In this document: positions 59,521-64,000 of the stretch, in pieces
How the letters are laid out: each line of letters begins with the position of its first letter
How positions within the stretch are numbered: the stretch's first letter is position 1
The notes under the pieces: generated by a model
The model's input: the letters and a program-made list of their open reading frames with translations, nothing else
The model's database searches: none
What the model was told of the DNA's origin: nothing
Source of the DNA: Woeseiaceae bacterium
GTDB taxonomy: Bacteria > Pseudomonadota > Gammaproteobacteria > Steroidobacterales > Woeseiaceae
NCBI GenBank assembly: GCA_028277185.1
Contig: JANQGQ010000044.1
Coordinates: 62,001 to 126,000 of the forward strand
Direction of reading: 5' to 3'
Length of the DNA: 64,000 nt
Translations under genes and position numbers: made by a program

Positions 59521-60102
59521 CTACTCGTGAGAGGGCCGCGTCGAAGCAAGCTCCGGATAGTCACGAACCTCGACGAGCCAGGCCGCGATGTCGCGGGCTC
59601 CGGTTCGCCAGTCGATGTCGGGAAGACGGAAGTCGAGGTACTCGAGCGCGATCGCAAGCGTCAGATCCGCGAGATCGAAGCGCCGCTCCGGCGGCACGGC
59701 GGCCTGGGCCGTCGTCCGTGCGACCGCCTGACACCAGCGGTCGAGCCAGTAGTCCGACTGCCTCGACGCATCGCGGCGGTGCTCCATGACGATGTTTAGC
59801 GCCGCGTCGATCAGGCCGTTGGCAAGCGCGTGCCGATTGAGCAGATCGATACTCAGCACCTCGGCGCTTCGGCCCTGAACGTCGAACAGGTACTGACAGA
59901 TGACGAGGCTGTCGCAGAGCATCGTGCCGTCCGCGGCCTCGAGCACCGGCACCTTGCCCAGAGGATTGCGTGCCTCCAGATCCGCCGGGTCATCGAGCGG
60001 ATTGACCGCGACGGGCTCGATCAGGTGTTCGATGCCGAGCTGGATGGCGGCCGCACGGACTTTACGCGCGTACGGTGATGTCGGCGAGTAGTGAAGCTTC
60101 AT
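59521..60102 (-). CDS. Glutathione S-transferase-like protein
   Basis: The 193-residue protein has a thioredoxin-fold N-terminal domain: MKLHYSPTSPYARKVRAAAIQLG, then NPLGKVPVLEAADGTMLCDSLVICQYL near residue 46, which holds the cis-Pro and the Asp-Ser glutathione-binding pair. An all-helical C-terminal domain follows (about 85-190), with FDLADLTLAIALEYLDFRL. It is short for the family but complete. It lies 42 bp after the Tricorn-type protease gene, and a common transcript is possible. Its substrate is unknown. Confidence 0.87.
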   Translation of the reverse strand: MKLHYSPTSPYARKVRAAAIQLGIEHLIEPVAVNPLDDPADLEARNPLGKVPVLEAADGTMLCDSLVICQYLFDVQGRSAEVLSIDLLNRHALANGLIDAALNIVMEHRRDASRQSDYWLDRWCQAVARTTAQAAVPPERRFDLADLTLAIALEYLDFRLPDIDWRTGARDIAAWLVEVRDYPELASTRPSHE

Positions 60103-60144
60103 GGCAAACCCCCCGGTGTTGCCGCGATCAACCCATAAGAGGCA

Positions 60145-63100
60145 TTAGAACTCCGTTGGCGCCGGCGGCGCTTCGACCGGCTCGGGCGGCTCCGCCTCGA
60201 GCTGATCGAGCAGATACCTGACGGCGCGTTCGAGCGACGGGTCCTCGCCCGCCGCGACCTGCTCCGGACGGTCCACGACCTCGATGTCCGGCGCAACGCC
60301 TTCGTTCTCGACCGCCCAGTTACCGTCAGTGTCGAGGAAGCGGAACGTCGATGCCAGAATCCCGCCGCCGTCGGCAAGCATCGGGTTGCCGGAGATGCCG
60401 ATCAACCCTCCCCAGGTCCGCGTACCGATCAGCGGGCCGAGTCCGAGTTTCCGGAAGTAATAAGGAAAGGCGTCGCCGCCCGACGAGGAATAGCCGTTGA
60501 TCAGCGTGACTTTCGGGCCCGTGTGCGAGATCACGGGCGTCGCCTGCGGGTCCAGCCCGCGGCGCTTCCAGTAGTTCAGCGGCTGCCTCGCGACCGCCTC
60601 GATCATCCGGTCCGGAATGAAGCCGCCGCCGTTGTAGCGTGCGTCGATGATCAGCGCGTCTTTGCGCACCTGCGGATAGAAGCGTTTGAAGAGTTCGCGG
60701 TTGCCGGCGACCGCCGTATTCGGCAGGTGGACGTAGCCGATCCGACCGTTCGACAATTCGGCTACGCGGCGGGCCCGATCCTCGATCCAGTCGAGGTAGC
60801 GAAGGCTCGTTTCGCCCGTGATCGTCCGGACGAGCACATCCCGCGCTCCGCGCTCCCGTGGCCGCTCGTTGACGCGCAGCGTCACGACGTCGCCCCCGGC
60901 GTTTTCGAGCAGGCGATAGAAGTTGTCGACGTCGCTCGTCGCGACGCCGTTTACGGCGAGGATATAGTCGCCCTCGTCGACGTCTATACCGGGCGCCGCA
61001 AGCGGTGAGTAGAAATCTACGTGCCAGGGTTCGCCGGCAAAGATCTTCGCGATTCGGTAGTAGCCGTCCGCGGCCTCGATTTCGGTGCCCAGCAAGCCGC
61101 CGTTGCGCCGTTCGACCGTGGGCTGATCGCCGCTCTGCACGTAGATGTGGCCGGCATTCATCTCGCCCGCGATTTCACCGAAGATGTAGTCGAGGTCGGC
61201 GCGATGCGCGACGTGTTCGACGAGCGGCAGATACTTGTCGTGAATCGCCTGCCAGTCCATCCCGTGCATGTTCGGATCGTAGAACCAGTCGCGCAGGATG
61301 CGCCAGCCGTCGGTATACATCTGCCGCCACTCGACGGTCGGGTCGATCCGAAGCTCGAGATCGCCGAGATCGAGATGGCCTTCGCTTGCGTCCTGTTCCG
61401 GTTTGACGTTCGCAATGCCCCAGTTTCCGCCGCTCCGGAATAAGAGCTTCCCGCCATCGGCAGCCAGGCTGTAGTCGCCGATGCCTTCGAGCACCGTCTT
61501 CTCTTCTTCGGCCTCGATGTCGAACATCAGCAGGGTGGACTCGTTCGCTTCGCCCGATAGGTACAGCGGGCCGCTTGCCGTCGCCGACAGATTGCGGTAA
61601 ACGCCGCCGGCGTCCTGCAGCGCGACCACGCGCTGCTCGAGGCCCGCGAAGTCGATTCGAACCCGTACGCGTCGGTCGGCTTCTCCGTCGTCGTCCTCAC
61701 TGCCGGCATCGCCGTTGTCGTCAGCGCCCGCTTCGTCGCTCTTCGGCAAAAACAGCGCGGGTTGTCCGGCGTCGAGCTGCGCCGCGTAGACGCGAACCGA
61801 GTTCGTGACCATGTAGTTGAACTCGATCGAGCTGAACTCGAGGTCCTGGTCGCGCGACGACAGGAAGTACAGATAGCGGCCTTTCGGATCGAATACGCCC
61901 TCGCCGTCGTTCGTCATGTCGCTCGTGACCTGCTCTGTGGCACCGTCCCTCAGGCTGTGAATCCACAGGCTGCCGTAGCCGGCGGCGTTGTCCTTGGTGT
62001 AGACCACGAAGCGGCTGTCCGGCGACCAGGCATAGTCCTCGATGTCGTTGAACCGCGAGGTGTCGACTTCGTTCACGCGGCCGGAGTCGACGTCGACGAT
62101 GTTGAGCCGCTGGCGCTTGTCGCCGAACAGCAGCATCGTGCCGTCCGGCGACCAGACGGGCGGGAAGCGCCATACGTCGCCGTCGCGGGTGACCTGCCGC
62201 GCCGCGCCCGCGCCGGCCTGGTCCCTGACCCAGATCTCGTATTCGCCGCTTGCGTCCGACAGCCAGGCGATCCGGTCGCCATCCGGGGACCAGGTCCCGT
62301 CAATCTCGCGGGTGCCTGCGGTACGCGTGATGTTGCGGATCGGGCCGTTCTCAGCGGGCACCGTAAACACCTCGCCACGTGCGCTGAACGTCGCGCGCCG
62401 GCCGTCCGGCGACAGGTCGGCGGCCTGAATGAACTCTGCGGCTTCGACGACGCGCGGCAGACGCCCCGGACGGTCGCCGCCGACCCGGATGTCGAGTCTT
62501 GCGCTCGAGCCCGAGGCGGGGTCGTAGCGATACAGCCAGCCGCCGTTCTCGTAGACGATCGCCTCCGGCCCGGCGCTCGGCCAGAGCACGTCGAAGCGAT
62601 CGTGGTCCGTGACCTGCTCGGCCGGTGCCGACGCGTCGTAGCGATACAGGTTGAGCGTGTAGTCGCGGTCCGACGTGAAGAAGATCTCGTCGCCCACCCA
62701 GAGCGGCTGATTATCGGTTGCCGGGTGGTCGGTGAGTTGCTCCGCGGTGCTGGCCTCGAGGTCGTAGATCCAGACGTCCTGCGCCCGTCCACCGCGATAG
62801 CGCTTCCAGGTGCGGAATTCGCGATCGATCGGCGTGTACACGATGCGGTTCCCGTCAGGCGAGTACATGCCGCCGCCCCCTTCCGGGATTTCGAGGGGCG
62901 TTTCGTCGCCGCCGTTGGCGGGCACGAGGTAGTAGCGGCCCATGCGCACGCCCCAGGGCAGGCGGTTGGCGCGAACGAGGATGTGTTCGCCGTCCGGCGT
63001 CCAGTCGAGCACGCGGTAGTCGAAGCCGCCGCGCGGCGGCATGCTGCCCACGTCGTTGTACCAGGTGAGCTGCCGGGGTTCGCCGCCCTCGGTCGGCATG

Positions 63101-63375
63101 ACGAAGACCTGCCGCGTCCCGTTGTACTCGGCCGAAAACGCAATCCGGGAGCCGTCCGGCGAGAATTTCGGGAACAGCTCCAGACCGGCGTGCGAGGTCA
63201 GGCGCCTTGCGGTCCCGCCGGCGGTCGGGGCGACATAGATGTCTCCGGCGTACACGAACGCCACCCGGTCGCGGTGGATGTCGGGAAGCCGCAGCAGGCG
63301 GTTGTCATCGGCTTTTGCGGCAGGCAGGACGAAACTGCCGAGCAGCAACAGGCAGGCGGCGAAGCGGTAGGACAT
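60145..63375 (-). CDS. Tricorn-type S41 protease with beta-propeller, PDZ and protease core
   Basis: The 1076-residue protein has a signal peptide (FAACLLLLGSFVLPAAKAD). WD40/TolB-like propeller repeats follow (about residues 25-640): FPKFSPDGSRIAFSAEYNG, MYSPDGNRIVYTPID, GTWSPDGDRIAWLSDASG and YAWSPDSRFVVYTKDN. A helical C1 region has WRQMYTDGWRILRDWFYDPNMHG near 690, then a PDZ domain (about 770-850), and the S41 core has YVHLPNTAV, DARYNGGGFIPD and the nucleophile region NGYSSSGGDAFPYYFRKLG near 985. Such proteases degrade peptides, here probably in the periplasm. ATG 63375 is chosen by the signal peptide; the extension to 63510 is not protein-like. An acidic low-complexity insert (about residues 540-560) interrupts the propeller. 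Confidence 0.9.
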   Translation of the reverse strand: MSYRFAACLLLLGSFVLPAAKADDNRLLRLPDIHRDRVAFVYAGDIYVAPTAGGTARRLTSHAGLELFPKFSPDGSRIAFSAEYNGTRQVFVMPTEGGEPRQLTWYNDVGSMPPRGGFDYRVLDWTPDGEHILVRANRLPWGVRMGRYYLVPANGGDETPLEIPEGGGGMYSPDGNRIVYTPIDREFRTWKRYRGGRAQDVWIYDLEASTAEQLTDHPATDNQPLWVGDEIFFTSDRDYTLNLYRYDASAPAEQVTDHDRFDVLWPSAGPEAIVYENGGWLYRYDPASGSSARLDIRVGGDRPGRLPRVVEAAEFIQAADLSPDGRRATFSARGEVFTVPAENGPIRNITRTAGTREIDGTWSPDGDRIAWLSDASGEYEIWVRDQAGAGAARQVTRDGDVWRFPPVWSPDGTMLLFGDKRQRLNIVDVDSGRVNEVDTSRFNDIEDYAWSPDSRFVVYTKDNAAGYGSLWIHSLRDGATEQVTSDMTNDGEGVFDPKGRYLYFLSSRDQDLEFSSIEFNYMVTNSVRVYAAQLDAGQPALFLPKSDEAGADDNGDAGSEDDDGEADRRVRVRIDFAGLEQRVVALQDAGGVYRNLSATASGPLYLSGEANESTLLMFDIEAEEEKTVLEGIGDYSLAADGGKLLFRSGGNWGIANVKPEQDASEGHLDLGDLELRIDPTVEWRQMYTDGWRILRDWFYDPNMHGMDWQAIHDKYLPLVEHVAHRADLDYIFGEIAGEMNAGHIYVQSGDQPTVERRNGGLLGTEIEAADGYYRIAKIFAGEPWHVDFYSPLAAPGIDVDEGDYILAVNGVATSDVDNFYRLLENAGGDVVTLRVNERPRERGARDVLVRTITGETSLRYLDWIEDRARRVAELSNGRIGYVHLPNTAVAGNRELFKRFYPQVRKDALIIDARYNGGGFIPDRMIEAVARQPLNYWKRRGLDPQATPVISHTGPKVTLINGYSSSGGDAFPYYFRKLGLGPLIGTRTWGGLIGISGNPMLADGGGILASTFRFLDTDGNWAVENEGVAPDIEVVDRPEQVAAGEDPSLERAVRYLLDQLEAEPPEPVEAPPAPTEF

Positions 63376-63528
63376 GACGGTATCCGGCGGTTTTCGAGGC
63401 GCCGAGTGTAGCCTGGCTCGTTCCGGGCCGCGACGGCCAGATACAGCTGTCGGTCGCGGCGGGGCGGCGAAAGAACTAACCTTGTGGCGGCGACGTCGGG
63501 CGAACGTCAACGGAAACGAGGCCAGTCC

Positions 63529-64000
63529 ATGAAGCTAACGGTGAACGGTACGGATCACGAGGTCGACGTGGCGGGCGACATGCCGCTGCTGTGGGTCCTG
63601 CGCGACGAACTTCACATAACCGGCCCTAAGTACGGTTGCGGCATCGCGATGTGCGGCGCCTGCACGGTCCACGTCGACGGCCAGCCGGTGCGCGCCTGCG
63701 TGCTGCCGCTGGCCGCCGTGCAGGGCGAGGTCACTACTATCGAGGGACTCAACGATCGGGGCAGTCTCAACGGCGAGGCCACAACGATCGAGGGAACTGT
63801 CGGACCGGGAGGTCTCAAAGGTGAGGCTACAAATATCGAAGGGACTAACGGACCGGGAAGTCTCAATGACGAGGCCACAAATATCGAAGGGATCAACGAC
63901 CCAGGCACTCGGGCAAGTCTGAACGCCGTGCAGTCGGCCTGGATCGAGCACCAGGTCGCTCAGTGCGGCTATTGTCAGCCGGGCCTGATCATGACGGCCA
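63529..64000 (+). CDS. [2Fe-2S] subunit of an isoquinoline 1-oxidoreductase-like enzyme, repeat-expanded (3' end outside window)
   Basis: The frame runs from ATG 63529 to the window edge (157 codons). The N-terminal plant-type ferredoxin domain has LRDELHITGPKYGCG then IAMCGACTVHVDGQPVRAC, with the four cluster cysteines. The second domain begins with SAWIEHQVAQCGYCQPGLIMTA. In the xanthine-dehydrogenase/IorA family, the small subunit passes electrons from a molybdenum subunit. The linker between domains is normally one short GEVTTIEGL segment; here it is repeated four times in frame (63724-63924). The molybdenum subunit would be expected downstream, outside the window. Confidence 0.88.
   Translation, partial: MKLTVNGTDHEVDVAGDMPLLWVLRDELHITGPKYGCGIAMCGACTVHVDGQPVRACVLPLAAVQGEVTTIEGLNDRGSLNGEATTIEGTVGPGGLKGEATNIEGTNGPGSLNDEATNIEGINDPGTRASLNAVQSAWIEHQVAQCGYCQPGLIMTA
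63724..63924 (+). repeat. Four tandem 48-bp coding repeats
   Basis: Units start at 63724, 63772, 63820 and 63868. They translate as GEVTTIEGLNDRGSLN, GEATTIEGTVGPGGLK, GEATNIEGTNGPGSLN and DEATNIEGINDPGTRASLN; the last carries a 3-residue insertion. All keep frame. Units two to four are closest to one another, which suggests recent expansion of a family-conserved GEVTTIEG linker. Confidence 0.9.

Noticed and set aside
63724..63924. Tandem repeats considered as a CRISPR array
   Set aside because: Units are contiguous with no unique spacers, diverge from one another, and stay in frame inside a gene.
63535..63951. Repeated minus-strand peptides with PFDIC and SLRDRC-like units
   Set aside because: They are the reverse reading of the 48-bp repeats within the [2Fe-2S] gene and not a separate gene.

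Overview
The window reads as high-GC chromosomal DNA from a Gram-negative, probably gammaproteobacterial heterotroph, for instance a marine or sediment lineage. The pointers are TonB-dependent receptors, Tat- and Lol-type signals, a TRAP transporter and a proteobacterial-style hexuronate pathway. This placement is inferred from gene content only; I see no rRNA or tRNA gene. About 50 genes are densely packed on both strands. No CRISPR array, insertion sequence or phage is evident.

Region 1 (1-16201) is a carbohydrate island. It holds the end of a TonB receptor, a secreted heparinase II/III-type polysaccharide lyase, a GntP permease, a CapA-like protein, an SLC13-type permease, an RpiR/SIS regulator and a tartrate-dehydrogenase-like enzyme. 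Then come a two-domain DUF1080 glycoside-hydrolase-like protein, two Tat-exported Gfo/Idh/MocA oxidoreductases, D-mannonate dehydratase (ManD) and a Tat-exported enolase-superfamily enzyme. Palindromic TGTAA-type sites lie between the lyase and the permease and in front of the RpiR gene.

Region 2 (47329-59303) is a second uronate cluster. One minus-strand operon encodes a FadR-type GntR regulator, glucuronate isomerase, a DctPQM TRAP transporter, a mannitol-dehydrogenase-family uronate reductase and altronate dehydratase. KDG kinase is divergent, and a TonB receptor converges on it. TTGGTC/GACCAA-type sites occur before the regulator/kinase pair and the receptor. Related TTGG-N5-CCAA sites precede DUF1080 and manD in region 1. 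The two clusters therefore look like one split regulon that takes hexuronates to KDPG, lacking only the aldolase inside the window.

Region 3 (16712-26116) is a ten-gene minus-strand run: sulfatase, lipoprotein, HAD phosphatase, MoxR ATPase, DUF58, DUF4381, two von Willebrand A proteins, a TPR protein and BatD. Region 4 (26498-33002) is a lower-GC polymorphic-toxin locus with an 1851-residue RHS protein ending in an HNH-nuclease-like tip, followed one base later by a probable immunity gene.

Region 5 (33415-47261) is mixed. It has an eight-heme cytochrome c/TPR lipoprotein with an outer-membrane partner, a ribbon-helix-helix gene next to a lipoprotein gene (both preceded by TGTATATAC palindromes), and an acyl-CoA ligase. 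It also holds an unexpected bchE-bchJ pair for bacteriochlorophyll synthesis, and a five-gene run of DUF1800, DUF1501, ECF sigma, anti-sigma and TPR protein. The right edge (59521-64000) carries a glutathione transferase, a Tricorn-type protease and the start of a [2Fe-2S] oxidoreductase subunit whose linker is expanded by four 48-bp tandem repeats.
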